DNA from: Neobacillus cucumis
Lineage (GTDB): Bacteria > Bacillota > Bacilli > Bacillales > Cytobacillaceae
DNA: 64,000 bases
Direction: 5' to 3'
Assembly: GCF_016908975.1 (NCBI RefSeq)
Contig: NZ_JAFBEX010000021.1
Coordinates: forward strand, 27,841 to 91,840
This document shows, piece after piece, positions 18,701 to 26,027 of the stretch (position 1 is its first letter; the number at the start of each line of letters is the position of its first letter). The notes below the pieces were generated by a model. The model worked only from the letters and a program-made list of their open reading frames with translations. It did not search any database and was not told the origin of the DNA. A program made the position numbers and the translations under genes.

Positions 18701-19385
18701 AGGTTCTAAAATTTTGTGCCTCTCCTTTTATGCATCGTGCAAAATGATTTAATACTTCTACTAGTTTTTCAGGGACAATCATTTCCTTAAAATTCATTGG
18801 CTTTAATAATTCTTCCTTACGATACCCCGTTGCTTCTTCACAAACACTATTACAGCTAGTAAAATTACCATCTAAATCAAACGAGTATACACAATTGGTA
18901 TTATGTTCAAAGAGCGATTTATATCGTTGATCATTTATATCTCTATGTTCTTGGTCTTCCTTCATTTTAAGCTGTTTTTGTAATTTCAGAGTATTTCTCT
19001 TTTGTAAGGTAATGTCACGTACAGAACCGCTTATGGCGATAACCTTTCCTGCTTCATCTAAGATTGAATGAGAAAGTTCTTGCACCCATCGAACTTCACC
19101 ATCAGAACGAATGATCCGATATTCTACATCTGTTGAATCCCCTAATAATTGCTTACATAGTGCATTTTCAATGATCCATTTGTCTTCCGGGTAAACCGAC
19201 TCTAACAATATTGTTGGATTCTTCATAATATAATCTTGTGTATACCCATATATAGAAGCAATACCTTTAGAAATCCATAAAGTATCTTCTTGTACGTCTT
19301 TATACCAAATCGTTAGCTCCGGGCTATCGAATATTGTATGTATTGTATTTTCTTCGGATAGGGAAGCAATAGATCTAACATTCAT
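15774..19385 (-). CDS. PAS-PAS-GGDEF-EAL-PAS-PAS-histidine kinase hybrid
   Basis: This 1203-residue cytosolic protein has no membrane span. Domains in order: PAS 10-130, PAS 153-270, GGDEF 280-440, EAL 450-695, PAS 735-838, PAS 845-965, HisKA 975-1040 with phospho-acceptor His989 in VAHEIRNPLTSIKG, HATPase 1080-1195. The cyclase motif GGDEF (356-360) is intact, but the product-inhibition I-site reads NDKD in place of RxxD. The phosphodiesterase keeps EAL (483-485), NLSAKQF, ELEITES, DDFGTG (602-607), KIDQS and AEGIET. The kinase has N box VLINLCKN, G1 DNGVGI and G2 GTGLGL, close to the KinA/KinE sporulation kinases. All three catalytic modules therefore look competent. It is monocistronic, and a c-di-GMP-I-like riboswitch with terminator precedes it. 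It could couple c-di-GMP levels to a phosphorelay; the phospho-acceptor is not in the window. Confidence 0.92.
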   Translation of the reverse strand: MNVRSIASLSEENTIHTIFDSPELTIWYKDVQEDTLWISKGIASIYGYTQDYIMKNPTILLESVYPEDKWIIENALCKQLLGDSTDVEYRIIRSDGEVRWVQELSHSILDEAGKVIAISGSVRDITLQKRNTLKLQKQLKMKEDQEHRDINDQRYKSLFEHNTNCVYSFDLDGNFTSCNSVCEEATGYRKEELLKPMNFKEMIVPEKLVEVLNHFARCIKGEAQNFRTSILDRKGSIIHLNVTVVPIFVNEGVNGVFGIAQNITKQVEIEKANEHMAYHDYLTGLPNRNKLNASLTSELVSAAKREQKMAVLFMDLDRFKVVNDTLGHNTGDELLKEVAQRLSLSLNDKDIVFRQGGDEFIIILKNADRDVAAKVSRRMMDVVAAPIRIQNYDIYTSPSIGISIFPEDGKTVETLIKRADFAMYQAKKEGKNNFKFYSSYNQAYNINPLKLEMDLHKAVEQGELLLHYQPKVSLKTGKIVGVEALIRWNHPEWGQVSPGTFIPIAEETGLIIPIGEWALYTACKQNKEWQQKGFHTTISVNLSAKQFTLSNLDETVARILNETRLEPRYLELEITESITANIERTITTLQKLKRIGVRISIDDFGTGFSSLNDLQKFPLDTLKIDQSFVRRLQNNPNDETIIKTIISMAHNLNLNVVAEGIETKEQLVFLQEHLCDEGQGYLFTKPLLENELENSIMDIQNVVKEYGISQDVNERMWSEELVRIARKELNETIRLQQGMTFKFKNIDGKFIHTLCDGELLYRLGLIPSLVVGKQLKDFLPEEMAVKKQVYYQRAWNGEENVNYEDELNGISYLAALSPIKRGGEVVEVIGSCIDITDRKKAEKALLESETKYRLIAENMTDLIILFDLNRKGIYASPSHENVLGYSSEYFEGNSTLDLIHPEDVDITMRQFAEVIRTKLPVKAEFRLLHANGEWKLFDCTGTPVMGENDQVEHIMVVSKDITEKRKAEEMLRNAEKLSLVGELAAGVAHEIRNPLTSIKGFIQLFREGFVKPEYFNVILAEFNRVEEIIKEFLTLAKPQEIQPKLVNIPLLLKEIETLLESETLLNDVNFSIEIEQDLPLVMCDANQMKQVLINLCKNSFEATDIKDNGFIGIKAFINQDHLIIQIRDNGVGISEERLKRLGEPFYSNKEKGTGLGLMTCFRIIKQHKGTLTFDSKENQGTTVEIRLPLGLVENNYSNSTQNG

Positions 19386-19410
19386 TTGAATACCCCAATC
19401 TTTATATATT

Positions 19411-19548
19411 AAAAAAATAAGACTATTCCCTTTAGAATAGCCGATGAGATTTTATCATTATTCGGTAACCCGGCAATCATAGTTATGGTTATAACCTTAA
19501 ATCCGTTCTTTGCGCCCTCACCTTACAGTAAGTTTGCCTTTAACTAAC
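19411..19548 (-). ncRNA. c-di-GMP-I (GEMM) riboswitch with terminator
   Basis: Read on the minus strand, the leader contains AAGGCAAACTTACTGTAAGG, then GAGGGCGCAAAGAACGG, then TTGCCGGGTTACCG (19461-19475). These match the conserved GGCAAAC, RCGCAAAG and GGGTTACCG segments of the GEMM aptamer in the right order and spacing. Directly downstream, CTATTC/GAATAG arms followed by TCTTATTTTTTT (19411-19441) form an intrinsic terminator about 25 bp before the hybrid gene's ATG. The layout suggests transcriptional control of the GGDEF-EAL-kinase gene by the very second messenger it makes and breaks. Whether ligand turns the gene on or off cannot be told by eye. Confidence 0.8.
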
Positions 19549-19866
19549 TTTGTTGTACTTTTGCAGGATTTTCTGAAACTATTATACTATAATTGATTAT
19601 AAAATAAACTATTAATGAGGGATATTGGAAAATTTATACTATATTCAAATTTACAAAATTCTTTACATGCCATTCCCACCAATAGGTTAAATTCTCAGGT
19701 ATTATTACCCTTCCATATCTCTATGAAACCTTTGAAACGACTCTTCTTCAACAAAATGTATTTGTTTGGGAATTTTTCGCACCTTTCATTTATAATAAAT
19801 CTTGAACTCTTTGTTACCTATACCTAATATTCATTTAAAATTATCATTTACGACAGAGGTGCCACA

Positions 19867-20250
19867 ATGAAGGAAATGCAGAAGTTTTTAAAAAAATATC
19901 ATGAGGAAATGAATTGGGAAATTAATAATGAAAGTTATGAGAAATCACGAGCTTCCCTATTGAACAACTATATGCTCCTAACAACTGAGGTAGCTGAAGT
20001 CGCAGAAGAACTTAGAAAAGCATTTAATTCTACCAATAGTCATATTTTAAAAGGAATGAATGAAAGTAAAGCTTTTGATTTAGCGAAGGAAAATGCAAAG
20101 GAAGATTTAGGAAAGGAATTTGCGGATTGCTTAGCCTATATTATTAAATTTGCCAATTACTTTGAAATTGATTTGGAAGAAAGCTTTTACAAAAAGATGG
20201 ATGAGGTCAAAAACCGCAAAAATAGGGATGTAAGTTTGTCTAGAAAATAA
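19867..20250 (+). CDS. MazG-like nucleotide pyrophosphohydrolase
   Basis: The 127-residue, all-helical protein has the two MazG metal-binding signatures: TTEVAEVAEELRKAF (ExxE) and EDLGKEFADCLAYIIKFAN (ExxxD), with the usual spacing and a basic end (KNRKNRDVS). Enzymes of this kind hydrolyse non-canonical or excess nucleoside triphosphates to the monophosphate. The ATG follows GAGGTGCCAC. It is transcribed alone and is followed by a terminator. Small stand-alone MazG proteins are frequent near defence and stress genes; the protease-nuclease gene converges on it from the other side. The 19549-19866 spacer holds the divergent promoter region and nothing else I can support. Confidence 0.8.
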   Translation: MKEMQKFLKKYHEEMNWEINNESYEKSRASLLNNYMLLTTEVAEVAEELRKAFNSTNSHILKGMNESKAFDLAKENAKEDLGKEFADCLAYIIKFANYFEIDLEESFYKKMDEVKNRKNRDVSLSRK

Positions 20251-20258
20251 AATAAAAA

Positions 20259-20299
20259 AGGGATAAACCTCAAGTAAAGTATGTTTAGGTCTATCCCTA
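20259..20299 (+). terminator. Terminator of the MazG-like gene
   Basis: AGGGATAAACCT and AGGTCTATCCCT form an 12-bp stem with one mismatch immediately after the stop codon. Confidence 0.65.
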
Positions 20300-20328
20300 A
20301 TATTTGAAAAAACATCCCTTTAAAGGAT

Positions 20329-20450
20329 TTATTCATTTATTATCTTTATTGCCGTATTTAATTCGTCAACCACCCTGTCACACTAATAGTCAAATTCCTC
20401 ATCCAATCTTTGTATTTCAGGATGAGCTAATGATTTACGGATACACTTCT
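20329..20450 (-). pseudogene. 3'-terminal remnant of an NAD-dependent epimerase gene
   Basis: The minus strand reads LAHPEIQRLDEEFDY, a stop codon, then CDRVVDELNTAIKIINE and a stop. This matches the C-terminus of the intact epimerase at 27625-28641 (LAHPELQKTDEEFDHWCDRVIDGLNTALKMVKE). The Trp codon after DEEFD is replaced by a stop, and another stop lies upstream of LAHPE. Only about 40 codons survive. It is a relic of a second, diverged copy, lying between the MazG and protease-nuclease genes. Confidence 0.75.
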
Positions 20451-20588
20451 AAACAGTATTAGTTGAAATACTGTATTTTTGATTTAACTTCATTTATCAA
20501 TTGAAAAAGCTCACTTCTTATATCATTTAAATAAGCAGAGACAGAGGAAGTATCATACTCCCTCTGTTAGTTTATGATTAAACATTAT

Positions 20589-22367
20589 TTACAAAAGTAT
20601 ATCTTTAGAGTTATTAATAACGCGACCTGCTGCAGTAGTTTCAATTCGTTCCAATGGATCGTGATTCCTTAGGTTTCCAAAGTCAAGGCCAGTTAAGTTT
20701 TCAATAGTTGAAACTTTTACTTGGTATGTTTTAAATTCTCCATAAGCAAATTCCAAATTATCGATTAAATTTTTTTGAGTTTGCAAATAGGCAGTCGCAG
20801 ATAGTTCCCCATTTGCCTGAACAAGAACAGCAACTTTCCAAAATTCTGCAGGTATTTTAACGTTTCGATAGATTATATCGTCACCCCGAAATACTGGTCC
20901 TGTAAACACGGTAACTTTCAAATTAAATTTATCAGCATTTTCTAAGATATAATCTTCTAAATCCAACCATGTCTTCTGATTTAAATCCTTATGTTGTGGA
21001 GAAGAATTCGTATAGTGAAATGTATCCTTATTTGCCTCATTGGCATTATCTCCCCAAACAGGATCTCTTCTGCGTACAAGATGACCTCTATCAATATCAT
21101 TATTCTCGTAAAGTTCTGGCCCGCACTGATATTTTTCTTCAATACGTGGATCAAACGTCCATTTATTTTCACGACCAATGTTCACTAGCTTGTTTCCATC
21201 AATGTTAACTACAGTATAGTAGGCTAGACGCCTAGACTTACTCATAACGATTGAAAAATGTGTATAGTTTAACACAGTGTCACCGTTCTTCTGTGTAACT
21301 ATGTCTCCTTTAAGGTCGGAACGAAATGTTGGATGAGGAACTTCATAGTTGTTTCCAAGAAATTTAGTATCATAACCAGTCGAAATTTCATCATGCGATT
21401 CTTCATTTTTTGTATCAATTTCTTCCCTGTTATGAACAATGCCATCAATTAACGCTTTCTTTTCATCACTTAAAATTTCACTCTGCTCCATAACAAATTT
21501 TAAAATACTACTAATTCTGATAGACTCATTGGATATGTAATTAGTAGTATCATTCGGATCCGGAACACCTGCATGATGCAGGCCAACAACTATCCATTGA
21601 TCGTTAAAAACGGGGGAACCGGAAGATCCCGGCTGCGTATCTGTTGAGTAATGAATATAATCATCAAATATATCAATAATTTTATTTTCTCTAAAGGCTA
21701 CAGCTTTTGGAGCGCCTGATGGATGTTGAATAATGGATACATATTCACCAAGTAAAACCTTCCCTTTTTGAGGAAGTAATGGTAAGAATCCAAAATCACT
21801 GGATTTCGAACCATCTGCTGAGATCTCTTCAATAGCTACTAAAGTAAAATCTAACTTCTGGTCTGTAATAAATAGAATATTAGGTTTAAAGCGGAAGCTT
21901 TTAATCGGACGTTCCCTTTGATCAAGATCCATTTCATAGTTAAATTGTGCAACACTAAAAAGCGCAGAATCCTCGTTTTCTAATACATGATTATTTGTTA
22001 GTAATAGATTGGAAGAAACAAGAAAACCAGTGCCGTATCCAAGAATTCGACCAATTCTATCACGTACCTCAATTCTACAGACTGGCTTCGCTGCTTTAAG
22101 CCCTGCTTCAAAATAAGAAATTGGAAATAAATCATTCTCCCCAAATATCCTTTCAAAAGCTAGTCCATCACGAGGGTTTATTATTTTCTTTCGAGCAGAA
22201 ATTCTCTCTGGTGTATCAATTTCCGATGGATTCTTGTTATTTTGGTTATCATCCATTCGTTCTCGCTCGTTTGAACGTTCAATGTAACGCTTTAGTGCTA
22301 GTTGTTCTTGCTGAATAGATACAAGGTTCTGATTAAATCTTTGAAAATCATTAAATTGAATAGACAT
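20589..22367 (-). CDS. Trypsin-like protease fused to DNA/RNA non-specific endonuclease
   Basis: The 592-residue product starts after a strong AGGAGG. Residues 1-90 are a charged helical region. Residues 92-300 form a trypsin/V8-like protease: GTGFLVSSNLLLTNNHV gives His127, KLDFTLV gives Asp173, and QPGSSGSPVF gives Ser249, so the triad is complete. Residues 335-560 form a DNA/RNA non-specific endonuclease (NUC1 family): the catalytic DRGH is at 426-429, followed by HYTNSSPQHKDLNQKTW with the metal-binding Asn. There is no signal peptide, so the fusion should act inside the cell. Protease-nuclease fusions of this sort are suspected effectors in anti-phage or conflict systems, where proteolysis could release the nuclease. 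That role is inference. A LexA-box promoter lies about 300 bp upstream on the same strand with no clear terminator between. Confidence 0.9.
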   Translation of the reverse strand: MSIQFNDFQRFNQNLVSIQQEQLALKRYIERSNERERMDDNQNNKNPSEIDTPERISARKKIINPRDGLAFERIFGENDLFPISYFEAGLKAAKPVCRIEVRDRIGRILGYGTGFLVSSNLLLTNNHVLENEDSALFSVAQFNYEMDLDQRERPIKSFRFKPNILFITDQKLDFTLVAIEEISADGSKSSDFGFLPLLPQKGKVLLGEYVSIIQHPSGAPKAVAFRENKIIDIFDDYIHYSTDTQPGSSGSPVFNDQWIVVGLHHAGVPDPNDTTNYISNESIRISSILKFVMEQSEILSDEKKALIDGIVHNREEIDTKNEESHDEISTGYDTKFLGNNYEVPHPTFRSDLKGDIVTQKNGDTVLNYTHFSIVMSKSRRLAYYTVVNIDGNKLVNIGRENKWTFDPRIEEKYQCGPELYENNDIDRGHLVRRRDPVWGDNANEANKDTFHYTNSSPQHKDLNQKTWLDLEDYILENADKFNLKVTVFTGPVFRGDDIIYRNVKIPAEFWKVAVLVQANGELSATAYLQTQKNLIDNLEFAYGEFKTYQVKVSTIENLTGLDFGNLRNHDPLERIETTAAGRVINNSKDILL

Positions 22368-22541
22368 ATTTTGCCTCCTAAAATATTATAAAAATCCTTG
22401 TGAATATTCACTTTCAAAGAGAGTTTTTCAGTGTTGCCATTTAACGTTAACCTGCTTACTGCATTAGAAACGGAGGTAACCTTTAGTCTCTGTTTTATGT
22501 CTTCATGTTGTTTTGGTTTTCAAATCACTACCATAAACGGC

Positions 22542-22692
22542 TTAGGCTGCTGCTCCTAATACTTCCAATAATCCCGCTCCATCTTCGGCATTACAATGGT
22601 GAACTGTCTCTTCATAACGCCTCGAAAGCCATTCGCGTTTATCTCCTCGTTTCTTTATACCCTTATTATACACGAACAAATGTTCTATTCAA
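22542..22692 (-). promoter_or_regulatory. LexA (SOS) box promoter and short decayed reading frame
   Basis: On the minus strand TTGAAT (22692-22687) and TATAAT (22670-22665) are separated by 16 bp, and GAACATTTGTTC, a perfect GAAC-N4-GTTC DinR/LexA box (22674-22685), fills the spacer. Downstream is AGGAG and a frame reading KRGDKREWLSRRYEE then TVHHCNAEDGAGLLEVLGAAA and a stop at 22542, but no proper start codon after the ribosome site, so this looks like a damaged small SOS gene. No clear terminator lies between it and the protease-nuclease start at 22367. Confidence 0.65.
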
Positions 22693-22728
22693 ATACTTTC
22701 AAGAGGATATTTGAAATACATCCACTAA

Positions 22729-22760
22729 AAATAACCAGAAGCCTAATTAGGCTTCCGGTT
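22729..22760 (-). terminator. Terminator of the 65-residue gene
   Basis: A stem built on GAAGCCTAATTAGGCTTC, a perfect 18-bp palindrome extended by ACC/GGT, ends in TTATTTTTAG on the minus strand just past the stop codon. Confidence 0.85.
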
Positions 22761-22762
22761 TA

Positions 22763-22960
22763 TCATTTATAATTAGTTTTTAATGAAACGGCTATTGGAT
22801 CTTTTTCCATACAGAATTCTACTAATGATATTTTTCCTTCATGTTCTAATTGATGCGCCAGAAAAATGATTTCTTCTGCTTCTTCTTTAGATGAAATGGG
22901 AGATAATCGTACATTGCCATTGTTCAGGACAATTTGGTTAAATAAATCATACTTATTCAA
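22763..22960 (-). CDS. Small acidic hypothetical protein, 65 residues
   Basis: MNKYDLFNQIVLNNGNVRL starts at 22960 with GAGGGG about 12 nt upstream, and a strong terminator follows the stop codon. The body is helical and acidic (SSKEEAEEIIFLAHQLEHEG). I do not recognise the family. The own terminator and the codon pattern support a real gene; it is transcribed toward the SOS promoter and the protease-nuclease gene but is separated from them by its terminator. Confidence 0.55.
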   Translation of the reverse strand: MNKYDLFNQIVLNNGNVRLSPISSKEEAEEIIFLAHQLEHEGKISLVEFCMEKDPIAVSLKTNYK

Positions 22961-23160
22961 ATTATCAGCCCCTCATTAAAGTAATTACTTTTTAATTACC
23001 CAATGAACGATTGAATCAAACAAAAAAGACCCCCCTTATAAATTTGTATCATTATAAATGTCTGCTTTCCCTTTAACTTAAGTTTCTTTTATAGAGATAT
23101 TTTCGTTTCCATTTATTCTCATGGATTTTCCTGTTTTTACCCTTCATATCTCGAGAAATT

Positions 23161-24852
23161 TTATTCCCTGCTCTTTAATTTATATACCCGTGCTTCATAA
23201 GCACGGAAGGTTATTTCGTGCAAATCCTCTTTCTCCACATGGTAATTTGAAAGTAACAGCTCCGCTGAAAGACTGCTCAATTCTTCGGGCAATCTAAATA
23301 CAGGCGTTCGATCAAAGAAATTCATGATGATCAAAAACTCTTCTTCTTCATATTTGCGTGTATAGACGTAGAGATCCGGGTCAAGAGGCAACAAAAGCTT
23401 ATATTCTCCGTACACTAACCCCTCATGCTTTTTCCTCAAATCAATGAGCTTTCGGTAATAATGATAGATCGAATTTTCATCCTTCAGCGCTTCTTGGACA
23501 TTGACTTCCTGATAATTAGCATTTACCTTTATCCAAGGCGTCCCCGTCGTAAATCCTGCGGCATGGGAATCATCCCACTGCATGGGAGTACGCGAATTAT
23601 CCCGGCTTTTTTTCCAAATCGCCTCCATAATCGTATCAATTGGAGTTCCAGACTCAACAGCCTGTTGGTAATAGTTAAGCGTCTCAATATCCCGATACTC
23701 ATGAATCGATTGGAATTGAGGATTTGTCATCCCAATTTCCTCTCCTTGATAGATATATGGCGTTCCTTCTAAGGTCAATAGGAAGGTCGCTAACATTTTC
23801 GCAGATTCTTTTCTATATTTACCATCATTACCAAAGCGGGAAACTGAGCGAGGCTGGTCATGATTACAAAGATAATTGGCATTCCACCCTTTTTCGTGAA
23901 GGACTGTCTGCCATTTACTCATAATGTTTTTTAAATCGAGCAAATTCCAGGGCGTCAGCTCCCATTTACCGGTTCCTCCTGTTGCAGAATCCAGCAGCAT
24001 ATGCTCGAATTGGAACACCATATTCAGTTCATGCCGTTCGTTACCAATATAGTTTAACGCCTGCTCAGGGCCGAGCCCGGAGGTTTCGCCCACAGTCATG
24101 ATGTCATACTTATACAATACTTTATCATTCAGATCTCGAAGCAGCGTATGTACCTTTTCTAGGTTGGAAAATAATGAGTAGGCCCTCACATAGGGGAGGT
24201 TGTTTGGATTAGGAGCATCTGGAAGATTTTCAGCTTTGACTATGTGAGCAATGGCATCCATACGGAATCCGTCAACACCCTTATCCAGCCACCAGCGTAC
24301 CATCTCCTCCACATCCCGGATGACATTTTCATTTTCCCAATTTAGGTCTGGCTGATTTTTCGTATACAGGTGCAGATAGTACTCTTCTGTCGTTTCATCA
24401 TATTCCCAAACCGATCCGCTAAAATAGGATTCCCAATTATTTGGCGGCCCGCCGTTTTTCCCTTTTCTCCAGATATAATAATCCCGTTTAGGATTATCAA
24501 GAGAAGAACGAGATTCAATAAACCATGGATGCTCGTCCGATGTATGGTTAATTACCAAATCCATAATAATTTTAAGCCCCCGTTCATGAGCTTGTGCAAG
24601 CAGTTCATCAAAATCCTCCATCGTACCGAATTGCTTCATAATGGCCCGGTAATCACTGATGTCGTAGCCGTTATCGTGATTGGGCGACTGATAAATTGGG
24701 CAAATCCAAATTACATCGATACCTAAGTCCTTTAAATAATCAAGTTTTGAAATAATCCCCTGTAGATCGCCAATACCGTCGCCGTTAGAATCCTTAAAAC
24801 TCAACGGATAGATTTGGTACACTACACTTTCCTTCCACCATTTCTTTTTCAT
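23161..24852 (-). CDS. GH13 alpha-glucosidase (oligo-1,6-glucosidase family)
   Basis: The 563-residue protein is a family GH13 subfamily 31 enzyme that cleaves short alpha-glucosides in the cytosol. Region I is DLVINHTS, region II DGFRMDA with nucleophile Asp199, region III TVGET with acid/base Glu256, and region IV CNHDQPR with Asp332; DSNGDGIGD (21-29) is the calcium loop. Residue 200, just after the nucleophile, is Ala. In Bacillus oligo-1,6-glucosidases this position is Val, and Ala or Thr is linked to alpha-1,4 activity, so a maltase-type or mixed preference is more likely than strict isomaltase. The ATG follows AAGGGGGA. No sugar transporter or regulator gene is adjacent. Confidence 0.92.
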   Translation of the reverse strand: MKKKWWKESVVYQIYPLSFKDSNGDGIGDLQGIISKLDYLKDLGIDVIWICPIYQSPNHDNGYDISDYRAIMKQFGTMEDFDELLAQAHERGLKIIMDLVINHTSDEHPWFIESRSSLDNPKRDYYIWRKGKNGGPPNNWESYFSGSVWEYDETTEEYYLHLYTKNQPDLNWENENVIRDVEEMVRWWLDKGVDGFRMDAIAHIVKAENLPDAPNPNNLPYVRAYSLFSNLEKVHTLLRDLNDKVLYKYDIMTVGETSGLGPEQALNYIGNERHELNMVFQFEHMLLDSATGGTGKWELTPWNLLDLKNIMSKWQTVLHEKGWNANYLCNHDQPRSVSRFGNDGKYRKESAKMLATFLLTLEGTPYIYQGEEIGMTNPQFQSIHEYRDIETLNYYQQAVESGTPIDTIMEAIWKKSRDNSRTPMQWDDSHAAGFTTGTPWIKVNANYQEVNVQEALKDENSIYHYYRKLIDLRKKHEGLVYGEYKLLLPLDPDLYVYTRKYEEEEFLIIMNFFDRTPVFRLPEELSSLSAELLLSNYHVEKEDLHEITFRAYEARVYKLKSRE

Positions 24853-25192
24853 CGTTTGAGATTCCCCCTTGCCAAAATCAAAAGTTCTAACATTTTTAAA
24901 TTAATACATTCTTCAAAAGACTTCAGCCTGTCAACTTTATTGATACTCTATTTTTTACTACCCTACTTTTTTATGTCAAAACCTATGAATAGATTGGTGG
25001 TTAAAATCATCGGTCAAAATGTTTTATTAAGAATTTTTTTGAGTCCGCACGCTATCCGCGAACGGATAAATAAAAAAGTCTCGTAAATCAGGTTCATTAA
25101 CCTTAAGTAATGACACCACGAAAATGAAAAAAAGCCGAATTTCAACTAGTAATCGACTTACAGTTGGAAACCAAGAATTTAAAGAACTTGTA
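24853..25192. other. 340-bp spacer without a recognised gene
   Basis: The stretch is AT-rich. A frame at 25115 (MKKSRISTSNRLTVGNQEFK) runs on the plus strand into the end of the MarC gene, but it has no good ribosome site and I do not call it. No terminator of quality is visible. Confidence 0.4.
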
Positions 25193-25822
25193 TTACAAAT
25201 GAGGGAAAAGACCTTTTATACCTTCTGCAATCATCTGGATAGAAATAACAGCAAGGATCAAACCCATTATTCTTGTTACAACATTTAAACCACCTTGTCC
25301 AAGTTTGTTAATAACAGGAGTTGAATAGTAAAATAGCACATAAGAAAGTGCTAATACTAGCGCAAATCCAATAAACACAAGGATTAGATTGGAGATGTTA
25401 AAGGAACCTGAACCTGTGTGTGCCATAACAGTTGCAATCGTACCAGGGCCAGCCATAATAGGCAGTGCCAGAGGAGTAATCGATATATCCTCCTTTTCTT
25501 CTGCTTCCTTTTTTTCTGCAGAATGCGGTGTCTGTGCATTTGAAGTCTTTGCATGCAAAAGATTAAAAGCAATTCCAAAAATAAGAATTCCTCCAGCAAC
25601 TCGAAACGCATGGATAGTAATACCGAATATAGAAAATATGAAGTTGCCAAGCACCAGAAATACAGTAAGAATACACAAGGAAACGATTGCCGCTTTCCTT
25701 GCCGTATGTTTCTTTTGCTGTTGAGAATATCCGTTGGTAAGAGAAATAAAAATAGGAATATTCCCTATTGGATTCATCACAGCGAAAAACGATACCGTCA
25801 TTTTAAGAAGTAGACTAACCAA
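25193..25822 (-). CDS. MarC/UPF0056-family membrane protein
   Basis: The 209-residue protein has six hydrophobic helices and the family signature FFAVMNPIGNIPIFISLT at the N-terminus and ALPIMAGPGTIATVM in the middle. The start is a TTG at 25822 preceded by AGGAGGG. MarC proteins are sometimes called NAAT transporters (neutral amino acids), but for most bacterial members the role is unproven. A charged loop, roughly residues 90-115, carries a Lys/Glu-rich segment (EKKEAEEKEDIS) longer than in many relatives. The gene stands alone. Confidence 0.88.
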   Translation of the reverse strand: MVSLLLKMTVSFFAVMNPIGNIPIFISLTNGYSQQQKKHTARKAAIVSLCILTVFLVLGNFIFSIFGITIHAFRVAGGILIFGIAFNLLHAKTSNAQTPHSAEKKEAEEKEDISITPLALPIMAGPGTIATVMAHTGSGSFNISNLILVFIGFALVLALSYVLFYYSTPVINKLGQGGLNVVTRIMGLILAVISIQMIAEGIKGLFPHL

Positions 25823-26027
25823 AAAGTTCCCTCCTATCTCACTTTAAGCATTTTTAAATTCATCCTTATATATAACCTACATTGTGAAAACGAAACAATT
25901 GAACAAGGAAAACACTAAACAATTCACTTCATAGTGCAAGAAAAGCGTAGAAACTATAATAATTGAAAACTCTTTCATTTCATGTATAGTAAGAGATAAG
26001 CAAAAAAGTAAAAATGGAGTGGGACTC

